DNA of 64,000 nucleotides from Aradus depressus (Eukaryota; Arthropoda; Insecta; Hemiptera; Aradidae). Positions 1 through 11,600 of this stretch are shown here, piece after piece. Location of the stretch: positions 21,852,480 through 21,916,479 of the forward strand of contig OY759218.1 of the NCBI GenBank assembly GCA_963662175.1. The letters are read 5' to 3'. The translations under genes were made by a program, and so were the position numbers. The notes under the pieces are model-generated. The model worked only from the letters and a program-made list of their open reading frames with translations, was not told the origin of the DNA and ran no database searches. The first letter of the stretch is position 1; each line of letters opens with the position of its first letter.

Positions 1-1794
1 AAAATTCCTAAAAGTTATCTTGCTCACTCCCATTGTCTTTTGTTAGTTGTCATATCGCACCAACAATCAATTTTATTTCATAATAAGCCTAATAAACGAT
101 AAGCCTAAATTTAGCTTCTTCTTCATAGAATATGATATACTTCATTCTTATTCCAACTCATACGAATTCGCGAACACAATGTTACAATAGTCGAATCCAA
201 TGGCTTGAAAATCTGTAAACTAGTAGAGAATTACAATTCCTTCAAGGCAACATCAAGTTTTTAAAACAAATTTCTTCTCATTTCATATTAAGCATAATTC
301 TAACCTTACCCTAACACTAAAAAGATTCTTATTTCAACTCGAATTTATGTACAAACAAAAAATGAGAAAATACAGTGAAACCTTTATACTTTGAAAACCT
401 GTGAACTCCCTGAAGTAAACTTCAAAAGAAATTAGAAAATAAATAGAATGGATCACACTATTTGTCAATGATATTAAACAAAAATTTGTAACACACGTAG
501 GCTCAAATTTCATAATAAGCTTTATTTTAACCTATGTAGCTACTTAATAAATAAAATAATTCACGAACAAAATCAATTTAATCAAAATGATTGAAACTCT
601 ACAATTTGAAAACTTGTATACCGATAGAGAAATGCATTTCCCTTCAAAGATAGAAAAATAAGTTTGGGGTTAACCCGAAATTGTGAAGAATTGTAGTAAT
701 ACCAACATGTAGTGAAAACATTAAATACATATAACCATTCCAGGAAGTACTTTTTAGTAGTAGAAATCAAAGACAGGAAAATTACCTTCGGGGTGTTGAA
801 TAGGCAATTCCGTTTTACTGTGTTTTTTCTTTCTTTATATTCTCCTTGTCTAATCCCTGCAGGAAGTCTCTTTATTTGAGTATACATATTATAATATAGA
901 TACAATATATTTATGAATGATGACCTTTATCCTTACTTTAAAATTATTAAATATAATTTTGGATGGATACGCATGTTATATTGGACCATACGGGAATTAA
1001 TAAAAATCAAAAGTGTCATTCTCAGTAAAGTGGACATGAATAATTAAATTAATATTAACACTGAAATTGTTAATAATATTAACCTATTATTGGCAGTAAT
1101 GACATTAATAATAATATTACATTAATAATTTCATTAATATTTATAGTAATATAAAAAGGACTTTAATGTCGACATTGACATCAATTATTCAAACAAATAA
1201 TTGAAAGACATCAATATTATATTTTACTTTTTTGTCATTATAATTTTTGACAAATATAATTTTTTATGTTGTATAGATTTTCATTTTTTAGATACATTTT
1301 TGTTATTATTAACTGGAATACTCTTGATGTTAGATATGTAGCTTAGTAGTACATTTTTACCATAAAAATAAAAATTATAACTAGTTTTATATTTATTTTA
1401 GTAAAATTAAATATGTTTACCTGAGAATTGTGATACAAATAGAATTTTAATTAGGAATATTTTTTTCAATCAGGAAACAACAAGGAAATGTTAAGATTTA
1501 TCAAGCTGTCTCTTAAAAATACATTATAATTAATGAAACTTCATAGGAGGAAATAACAGCAAGTGTCATAAGACAAATATCGGTAACTCTTCCATCTTAC
1601 AAAGTTTTGTAAAAGGTATATAAAAAAGAGTTTTGAGCGTATTTCCTTTCTGAGTTTTGTAATTTCAAAATACTTATTACTATTTACTTATTTTGCAGTA
1701 ACAAAACTCAAAAAGGACAGAAGACAATGTGTATGCTCAAAACTTATCTTTTTTACCTATCCCCCTAATTTACTGTTTACTTATTTCTATCTCA
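1..1794. other. AT-rich intergenic DNA, no gene seen
   Basis: No reading frame with protein-like composition and no recognisable repeat boundary was found. The stretch around 1020-1160 is rich in TTAATATTA-type runs. The open frame at 582-905 (- strand) is low in complexity and I do not believe it codes. An upstream promoter or non-coding first exon of the UNC93-like gene could lie here, but nothing in the sequence identifies one. Confidence 0.5.
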
Positions 1795-2000
1795 TAGGTG
1801 CACCAGTAGCATGCTTGTCTATTGTGCTCAATAATGCTTTAGATTTTCTATCTGGGAGGTAAAAAACTTTGAGCACGCCGTCCTTCGGATGTGACGTTAA
1901 TCGATGGTCCCGAACATAAAGGCTTCTACTCTAGGTTACTAATCTTGGATAGGCAAACTCCTAATCCTAGGAGTCCTAATCCCATAGTAGAGCTACTAGG
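1795..2000 (+). repeat. Degenerate SINE-A copy
   Basis: The core of the tRNA-derived SINE-A family is readable: TCTGGGAGGTAAAA near 1851, GAGCACGCCGTCCTTCGGAT near 1871, GATGGTCCCGA near 1903, then a decayed GGCAAA...CCTAAT...AGTAGAG stretch. The tRNA-like head is largely eroded. It lies upstream of the first inferred exon of the UNC93-like gene. Confidence 0.7.
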
Positions 2001-2333
2001 AATTGGGGGAGTCTCCGCTGTGCCTCTAAGGAGACGCTCCTCATGTCCCCTCTCTTGGTCCCGATAAAAAGCTTAGTGCATATATCCATGTATTTCAACC
2101 CTTCTATTGTGGACCCCCTCCTAACCGGACGCATTTACATTTTTATTCTGTATTTATTATGTACTACTTACTTCTATTGTGATCCAATTTACTTAAGACT
2201 TTGAAGCCAATGACGAATGTCCAGATAAAGTTCCCTTATTTTAACAGCTGAAGAGCTTCTCCGAACTACTTTCAATTTCTTTAAATAAATATAATTACTT
2301 ATTATATTATTAAATGTTTTTTTTTTGTTTCAG

Positions 2334-2652
2334 GACGACAATAAAACAATTGAACTAAATGTTTTCCAAAAAAAATAAAAGAGGAATTAGTTTTATTTGA
2401 ACGGGGATGGGTAGCCTCCCAAATTTGAGAGATTTGGAGAGAGATGAAGAAAGGTTGGATATTCCAAGACCTGCGGTGAAGTATGTCCCCCGACGTGAAT
2501 GCGAGTCTGTGACGAGGTGCGATGGACTGCGTTGGGACTGTCCAGCACTGGCTGTACATAACAGAACTATGCGTCAGACCAGATCTATGGGAAGTTACAC
2601 CAGCAGTCTACTGAACCAACATGACAAAATTCATTTTTATCATTCTCCTGAG
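2334..2652 (+). CDS. Inferred first exon (5' UTR plus N-terminus) of the UNC93-like gene
   Basis: A long T-rich tract ending in TTTCAG at 2333 is a good acceptor, so the exon may start at 2334. An in-frame TGA at 2398 precedes ATG 2407, so translation would start there. The 82 codons to GAG|GTAGAC (donor GT at 2653) begin MGSLPNLRDLERDEERLD and are polar, as expected for the cytoplasmic N-terminal tail of an UNC93 protein. The exon ends in phase 0, and the next strong exon (acceptor at 4875) opens in phase 0, so the two join without a stop. No motif proves that it codes. If it is not used, translation could start at ATG 4996 in the next exon, giving about 526 aa, which is closer to the usual family length of roughly 500-540 aa. 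Confidence 0.5.
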
Positions 2653-5600
2653 GTAGACATTTATCATAATAAAATGTAAGATATATCAAATTAATTACGA
2701 AGTTGTCTTCTCAATGTTTATTTTATCATCAAGTGAAAACAAGACACTACATGCAGTTCCCGATTAGCCCATAAGCAAATTAAGCAATTGCTTAGAGCAT
2801 CACGTTTCGGTGGGCACCATAAACAGCACCGAACAAATATTTGCTAGCACATGAAAGACAAGGCTGTTTGAAAACCCGCGCGTTTAAATTGACTAGAGCA
2901 ATGACCCGACTAGAAATTTAGGTTCGTTTTTCATAAAGTTCTAACTAGAACAACCGAGTTCTGAACTCGGTCCTAATAAGGTCTGAATGTGATAACCCTA
3001 TAAGATCCTAGTTAGAAAGGTAACGCACATTCAACTTCGTTCCTTACGGGGACAGCCTAATTTATGGAACTAATAGGGACCTTACTCTAAGTAAATCAGG
3101 ACCTTTAGGTTGTAAAAAAAATCTGTTCCCTAATTTGGACACAGCCCTACGTATATTTTTATGTCTGATGGTATCCAACTGCACAGCGGAACGATCTTTT
3201 TCGAAATTGAAAATAATAAAAAATGAAAAAAGAACGACGATGCTGCAGGAAAGGCTCGATGCTTTATCAATATTATATATAGAAGCAGATATGCTAAAAA
3301 CGTTGAACTTAAAAACTATTGTCCGCGAATTTAATGCCAGTAAAAGTCGCAAGTCGCATTTCAATAAATAAAAAAATGTATGCTTTGGTTTTTATTGTAA
3401 TACCTACTCCACGTATCTCTTTCGTCTTTCGTACATATTCTAAGGTACGTAATGATCTATCTCGTTGTAATAAATACGTTAAAAAATTTTTAAAGACCGA
3501 TACTTGTTTACTAGTGGATAGGGGGGCCCACAGGCGTGGATTGCTAAGGGCGTCAAGTAGTCTTAATCCGGCACTGACTACATGATGATTTACCATTAGG
3601 GATGACACGGTAGTGTATGAAAACTGGTTCTGGTTATAAAATGAAGTTGAAAGACAACGTCTTGTTTTATTTGGTTGACACCGAATGAAACCTGCCTGTA
3701 TGTCCATGCTCAGTTTGTGGACATGATAACTACTGTTTGTTAGTTATTGTGGGGTTTAACTTCGAGGTCATATCGCTTCTTTCGACGCGCTGGAATACAT
3801 GACTCTTGCTCAACAGTGGAAGTTCTAAATTTTGCCTACCCTGGTTTGTTTGCCTAGGATAGGCATCTTTAACGAGTACCTGACATAAGCGTGTGTTCAC
3901 GGTTTTTGCCACCTCTTACCCTACGGTTACTATGGTTGCGAGTTCTGACGAAAATATATTCTGACGAATCCGTCTGAACAAACAAACGCCGGTTTTCCAA
4001 TGAGAGTGTTTACACTGGCAGCGACGAACACGTCAGAACATGCACGACGTCGTCAGAACCAGTTGAGGGTTCAAACAAGTTTGATTTTTTCGTGCGACCT
4101 GCGTCTGTTTTGGGTGTTTTCGTGCGTTGAGTTTTGAGTGATTTGGTTATTTCCCCATGGATAACGATAAATTGATAAGTCTTGTGTACGGGAACAGGTG
4201 TTTGTGGGATATGAGAGACACAAATTATCATAACAGAGATATTTTTCTGAAATAACATTTTAAACTCTCCTTTGTCGTCTCTACTAAAAAATAACTGGTT
4301 GACATGCTCTGTTTTTCCACCAATTAAAACAATAACTTCATTAAGGGACTCAAGAAAATAAAATTCATCAAGTTCGTCCATCTTTGCTGGGCGGCAGAAA
4401 TGTACTGACTATCAGAATATCAGAAGTGTAACCGCCTTGTTCTGACGAGGATTTCGGACGTACTCGTCCGAATTCGCATGCACAGTAACCGTAGCCTTAT
4501 ACAAAAAGCTAAGGGCCTCGGCCGGGTTTCGTATCCACGATATTGAGCTCAGTAGGCAAGTTCGCTACCGCTCTGAGCTACCGCCTCCCCTACTCCTGTT
4601 AGATTTTGTAACAGTTAAAACCCGAATTCCTTCAAAACCCGGTGTAACTAGTCGTAAATAGTTCTAACAAACCTCTTTCGTCAATACCAGTTTTCACGAG
4701 GTAACTCTGGAATTAACTAAACGCAATAGACAATCCTGATATTTACTAAAAATCGTTCATTTATTACTCGCTCTGCTTTTTTAAAACAATTTTGACTGAG
4801 CCAAATAAATTATAAAGTGTAACTCGTGCTACTAGATAAATAATGTTAATATTTGTCTGTGTGTGTGTGTTTCAGGATGGAGGGAGAGGGGGAAGATCCC
4901 CAAATTCCCCGCGAAGTACCAGATCCAGTTGCACTCTGCATCATCATATTAACAATTCGATTGTCCTTCGTCGACACTCCCGTCAAAGGGATTCCATGTC
5001 GAGTTCTGGCGGTGCTTCCTCCGTAAGACGGCTCATTGCCGTTGTCCGGAGTACTCCCTCCAAGTCAGGACCTGTCTACTCCCGAAGACTGCTGCTTCGC
5101 AACTTCGCCGCTCTCTGCTTAGGACACGCTATGGTCACTGCGGCGTTTGTCCCACTTTTCACACTTCAAGGCTCAATATCTGTTTGGTGGTGGCAATCTG
5201 AATTTTCGTTTTTGCCACACTTTTTCAATCCGATTTATGACATTGGATCAATTTTGCTCGCATCACTTTTCGCGGTTGGCTCAATGTCAACATTCATGTC
5301 AATTTTTCTGGTAAACAAATTGGGAACCAATTGGACTCTGATCCTTAGTTACAGCGGAACATGCATATTCTTGGGATTCCATCTGTACCCAAACGTGTTC
5401 ACGCTTGTCCCTGCGTACATTTTCATGGGAATATGGCTCGGTCCGTTAGTTGGCGCAAGGCTATCCTGCGTCATGACGCTTGCGAACAAACTAACATATG
5501 TAATGACCGAGCAAGAAGAAGACGAAGTCGAATGCTCTCAGGGCCTTCGCAGAACGGAGATCGTTGTGTACAAACTCTCCAGAGGATTACAAATAGCTCA

Positions 5601-8600
5601 AGATTTTGGCTTGATCATCGGAAACGTCGTTACCTCATTTCTCATTTGGTACACATCGAACACACTTCAACAAATGAACGATACCAACACTGTTCTTGAC
5701 TCGATGTTTTCTCTAGAAAACAACGGCGAAAGGATCTGCGGTAGTGACGCTTGCCCAATGTTTATGAACAATGAAGTAATCCGATCATCAAAACATTCTA
5801 ATGTTAGCTCCCATCAATTGCTCACCATCAGCTGCAAGACCAGCACAATGCTCGTGAGTGTGTTCCTTGGCTTTTGTGTAATGGGTGTTGCAGTAACCGC
5901 AGCTTTCATGGATCACATTCGTGTTCTTATTACCAAAGAGAAATCGTACAAAACGGCTTGCTGCACTTCGTTCCGGAAGATGCAGGACGCGTTCAGAGAC
6001 TCCCGTCTCCAGCTGGCAGCTCCTTTGTCCATTTTCATCGGCCTAGAGCAAGGATTTATGTATTCCGACTTTACTAAGGTACAATTTTGTAGGTTTATAA
6101 GACAACAAATGTCCTATCTTTCAAGGACTAGCTACTTTTCTCTAACACGGTTGGTCTAATAAAAAACTATATGTCAAAGCCATACTCATTTTTCACTGCG
6201 CATCGAGACTAAATAAAACAGGCAAAATTAAAATAAAAAATAGGTTGAGTTCATTTCGGAGCTATTCAACTACGAACTTTAGAGTCTGAAGAGAGTATTT
6301 CGTGTAAGAAGCTTGTCGTGAAGCAGCTACATTTAAAGAACAAAAAAAATATATATACAAATCGACATGTTCTTTTTAGACTGGTATATTTGCATATAAA
6401 TGTTTCAGCAATGATTCGACGGAGATTTTTTTTCTCTTTAATCTGCACGAAATTTAATGTAATGAGTCTCAAAATCTGAAGAATTACCTTCTCCTAATTC
6501 CCCCGTTTTGACATATTTTTTTTAATAAGTTGACTAGATATTTTAACAATTACAACATTATTTATAAAATATGTAATTTGGTCAATACAGGACTTTCTTA
6601 TACCAACCACAGATCACGCTACCAACCCCTCTTTTCTCTCAAATTCATTTCATACTGGAGAGGGGGAGAGAGTGATGTGACATACACACAGATAGACAAG
6701 ACAGCGAAAATGATCAAGACGTATTCAGGGGGCATTAAACAGTAAAAAATCGTTGAAAACTCGATCCCGGATTTTTGCATGATTACAATAATTTGTTCTA
6801 CTTTAAGTATAAGAAAGCAAAAACGGAATATAACATCTATATCTTATAAACTACAAGGAATAACAGTATTTTAATGTTACCACGGTATAGAAAATAAAAA
6901 AGTAACATTTTTTAAATATATGGACATGATCGGAAAACCCGTTTGAGGGAAAAGTGGCTGATCATTCGAAAATGGTACCCCCTGCTCATGATTTTAATGT
7001 TTAAAAACTTCAAATATCTGTAACTGTAAAATTTTTTCAGTCGTATGTGGCCTGCGCTTTGGGAATTACTGACATATCTTTGGTATTTTTGACGTTGGGA
7101 CTTCTGGAGTCAGTTGCCGCATGCACTCTGAGCTTACTCTTGCAGCACATAAGAAGACACATCGTTATCGGTGACAATATTTTTAATAAACTGAATGTGA
7201 TTTTCCTTATTTCTAAAAAAAATATTTATATCTTCAATGTATTTTTTAATAGGGTTGAAAGGATGTAATCCTAGTGTTGTATGTGTAAATAAATGAATTG
7301 TATAAAGGCAAAATAAAGAAAATGCAATTTATTCGATAGTTATGGCCATGTCTATATGAATGCACAGTATGTATCAGAATATAATGACCACTTTTCATAA
7401 TTTTTGAACGAATGGTTGTATCAAAATGGGATCTTCATTAGACCGAAGAATGCCCCTCAGTCTAACGAAGTATCTAAAAAAATGATTTCACAATGACATT
7501 TTGGGACCGTTTTCAGCTAGTATCTCGCAAACCGATTGTCGTTCGAAAAAAGTATTTCTTATAGAATGTGCCTTTTAGTTTTCTCTACGACTTCTAGTTG
7601 AATTTATTTTTGATTGAGTCATAAATATAAGAGATATCGTGTAAAATGTATTTAGGCCGCGAAGTAAAGTGGTCTTATTGTTCATTCCATCTATGTTAGG
7701 ACATGTGACATTTTCATATAAAATTTCAAGTTCATAGCTACAATAGTTTTTGCTTAGAGAGCTCTGAAAGTTCCAATCACACACACACACACACACACAT
7801 GTCTATATAATGAACGAGTGATTGTATTGAGATGGACAAGGAAGTACAACATCACTCATGTAAAGAACCTCACTCACACTCATCCTATTTCACAAACAAA
7901 GTAAACTCTTCCTGTTTCTAAGAACCCTTGAAATGAGCTTTCGAAGAATGTCAAAAAGTAATAGAAGTGGAGTTGCACCATATTTGTAAGATCTTATTTA
8001 GTGTAACTAAAAAGATGTTCCGCTTAACAAGATCTTCAAAATGAGGTACTACTTGGTCCTCATTCTTACTTGGGATTCTTAAAATATCCATTAAATTTTT
8101 CCATTCCCGGGCCCCTCAAATTTTTTGGTACATTTTCCATGCACCTCCTTCAAAAGCTCATTTCAAGGGCTTTTAGAAACAGGAAGAGCTTACTCTATTT
8201 GTGAAATAGGATGAGTGTGAGTGAGGTTCTTTGTGACAGTGATGTTGTACTTCCTTGTGACGGCGTCTTATAACAATGAAATATATGAAGAAATGTTCCG
8301 GACAAAACTTGACCTCCCATTTTATTGGAGATTTTAAAGTTGCGCCTCTAGTGGAGGGCTGTCAACATAATGTCACTACCCATATTGCCCCTTGGTTCGA
8401 TTAAGATCACACTTCGTTCCATCTCAATACAGTCTTCTTCTTCCTGCGGCGCTACGGTCCTGAAAGAACCCGGGCCTTCGTCACAATCCTCCTCCGATCT
8501 AAAACCTTCTCCCTCCATCCTCTGATGCCCAACACGTCCAGCCAACGGAGTCTAGGTCTTCCTCTTTTCCTGGCACCGCCTGGCCTACCATAGAGGGCTT

Positions 8601-11600
8601 GTTTAGGGTGTCTTCCGTTCTCTCAGTCTCCCTACATAGCCTCGCCTGCTTGATCACGGTCACCAGGTCGAACTCCCCGTAGAGGTCTCTCAATTCTATG
8701 TTTTTCCGTATACGCTATTTGCCGTTCTCGAAAACAGGTCCATACAGTAACTCTTTCAAAAGTTATTGAAAAAAAAAAGTTTATTCCTCTTGTGTTTCTA
8801 TGACAAATATAAGATTCAAAAAACGAGTTTGTTTTAGTTTTTGTTAAGATCATCTTTTTTTTTATCCATACTTTTCCATTTATGAATACAAATTGATATT
8901 TTTGTTAAGGCTGTTCTTTTTTTTCAGCAGTAGGGTTCATCTTTCAGTCGTGCCTTCTGCTGGTTCTCCTGGTATGGACCCCGTCCAAAGAAGACCCAGC
9001 TCTGTTCTTTGTGGTGCCAGCAGCTTGGGGCGTTTGCAACGCCATCTGGGACACGCTAAGTTTTTGTAAGTAAAGTAATATAACCTTAATATATGGGTGT
9101 CAAAAAAGACGACTAACTTCCTCTCAGCTGTTACAGCTAATGGATTTTTAAAAGTTTACACAATTCATGTTTTCAGGCGTAAAATTGATTTAGAGTCTAG
9201 CATATTATTTTTTGTAACTTATCCTTTTTATTTCATATTATTCTTAACTTTTTCTTCCCCAGCTAAACGAAGTATACAGGAAGTTATGTAATCTGTTAAA
9301 AATTCGATGTGGAATTTTCAACGGAATTTCATGTTTTCCGACCTCTAGATTCCAAATATGAAAAAAAAGTCTGTATGTGTCTGTGAACACGATAACTCCC
9401 GACAGAAGGAATGTATCGACACGAACTTGTATCCCTCTTTTAACCTCTAACGACGACATATATAGTTTTTCAGCCAAATCAACCAAAGGGTAGTGGGGGA
9501 TTAGGGGGGAGGCTTAACATAAAAACTCTAATAACTGCCGATAGAATGAATGTATCGAAACGAACTTTTTCCTATAAGGACTACACTTATCGATTTTTAG
9601 CCAAATGGGAGGGAAAATTAGGGGATAGTCTTAACTCAAAAACTCTAATAACTGCCGACGTAATGGGTGAAGTGATTAAAACGAAGTGACTACGTAGTAT
9701 ATATAGCTTTAAGTCAAACTCATGTGATGAAACAAACGCTAACACTTCATAGTTACATCTACCCCAAGTGGAGTGGTATCGGGAAAAAACGGAGATACAA
9801 CTATGGGTAGATATAACTTGGATGTAGCAGTAACTACCTTCCATGTTGGAATCTGTTCGCCCCCACCGTTTAAGTTGTCCAAACGTTCGTTCTATTATAA
9901 TCCTTTCTTGTGCATGTTTCCGATTAAATCGAAGCTCCATATCGTTTTGTGGTGACTTGAAGGGCATGATTAGCCATGGAGCTATACCATAGCCCGAGTC
10001 ACCAAGCAAACAAGCAGAGCCGTCATACTGCGATATATGGTCCCTTACTGAACTCTTTCTCCATATTCTGGCATCGTGCACTGAACCAGGCCACTCAGCG
10101 CAAATGCTTGTGAACTTTTCTTCTGCGTCACATGTCGTCTGAACATTGATACTGGCATAATCTTTACGGTTAATACACTCATCGCCAAACGCTGATGGTT
10201 TTTTAATTTTGATGTGAGTGCAGTCTAATGCGCCCACAACAGATGGTAAATTAAAGCGTGTTTGCCAATTGACTTTTGCACTGTTTATTTCTTGAACTTG
10301 AACAACAATTGTTGCTTTTTTCCAAAATACAGTCCATCACGTAATTTATATTTTTACATACCGTAGAGCGGTTGCACTCCAAGGTCCTCTGCCATTCCAC
10401 TCTGGAATCCTGGGTCAGCATATAACGCAAAAATATTTCCATTCGTTGTCTTGGAGACAGTGCTTTTCCTCGAGTTTCTTCACTAGGTGGCAGAAATTCC
10501 GATGTTAAAAAATCTATATTAACATTCTCGAAACTCATCAGCTCCTTGCACTTACTCAAAACTCTTCTTTCACCGTAGGCCCTTCTCTCTCTTACATTCA
10601 TAAACATCGCCATCGCGAAATAGACTAACAACTGACATGGAGTGTGCGCCTCCAAGCACTTCAACATTTTGGAGTTATAACTAAAGATAATTAGAGACAC
10701 TTCTATTTTTATCACATCAAAAGTGAAGTTATAACTACATGTCCGGAAAAACCGAGATACAACTATGGGGGTAGGTGTAGCTACCTTTTTAATCACACTA
10801 AACGAAGTTACAACTTCAAAATACCGGAGTGGTAGCATCACTTCACCTAATGAATGTATCAATATGAACTTAAATATTTCAAGTCCAAACGAGGACTACC
10901 TCAATTCAGAAACCCCAATAACTGCCGTTGTAATGAATTTATCGACACAAAATTTAGTATACCCACATATACATAAGTCAATTGTTGAACATTAGCGCAA
11001 AGGGTAGACTGGTTTTGGAGAGGAGCAAATTGTAATTAATTCATTCTGGGGAAGTACATTGCCGGTGAATCACCGACAACTTTTTCCAAATTTCCTTTAA
11101 TATTAAGAACTATTGTTTACAAAGGTTTGTTCGGATTAGCTGGAAATTATAAAAAAAAAGTATAGGTGCATCAATAATTTATTAAATTGACATTTAAATC
11201 ATTTCTTTGTTATTTTCTCATAAAATTGAATTGCTTTCCCCTTGATAGGGGTGTTACTTTATAATAATAATATTTATTTCTGTTAAACCATAACATGGAA
11301 TTATAATAAGTCATAAAAATGTATACATCAAGATAGCTCATAAATTAGATACATAAAAACAAAGATACATAAACAGTTCTTAACTCTTATGTTAGTAGGG
11401 TCGGACACACGGTTTGGTAATAATAATGATAGAAAAAAATAAAATGAAATAAATAAATACTAGTAAGTAAATGAGTACAGAAATAATATTAATAAATACA
11501 GTAGATACAGTTTTTAATTATAATTTAAATTATGATAAATATTTCTATAATTCTTCCAGAATTGCCTTCTTTACGACGACATTTTGGGACGTTCTTAAGT

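Larger units (their letters stand above)
2653..4875 (+). other. Intron 1 of the UNC93-like gene, filled with repeats
   Basis: This intron depends on the inferred first exon. It holds a hAT remnant (about 2755-3371), a Penelope-like remnant (about 3597-3672) and a SINE-A copy split by a PIF/Harbinger MITE (3750-4590). The acceptor is a TGTGTGTGTGTTTCAG tract ending at 4875. Confidence 0.5.
7171..8927 (+). other. Intron 3 of the UNC93-like gene, with foldback and LINE remnants
   Basis: It contains an anonymous repeat (7440-7760) related to 46040-46260, an (AC)n run at 7780-7799, a foldback element (7836-8260) and an antisense LINE fragment (8380-8700). Confidence 0.8.

Noticed and set aside
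3309..3707. 132-codon frame on the - strand
   Set aside because: It overlaps the hAT tail on the other strand and has no domain. It appears to be a chance frame.
4510..4590. A tRNA gene on the - strand (A-box- and B-box-like sequence)
   Set aside because: It continues into the GGCCCTTAGTTT body of SINE-A, like the heads at 19895, 25450, 30040 and 57600. It is a SINE head, not a functional tRNA.
4877..5024. Alternative reading of exon 2 starting at ATG 4877 (MEGEGEDPQIP...)
   Set aside because: That frame hits a stop at about 5023, before the membrane segments. The conserved UNC93 sequence is in the frame entered in phase 0 from the acceptor at 4875.
8348..8853. Glu/Arg-rich frames that look like a host exon in intron 3
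   Set aside because: Combining frames gives the GRPR.RWLD / GWREKVLDRRR tail of a LINE protein, so it is a broken retrotransposon.
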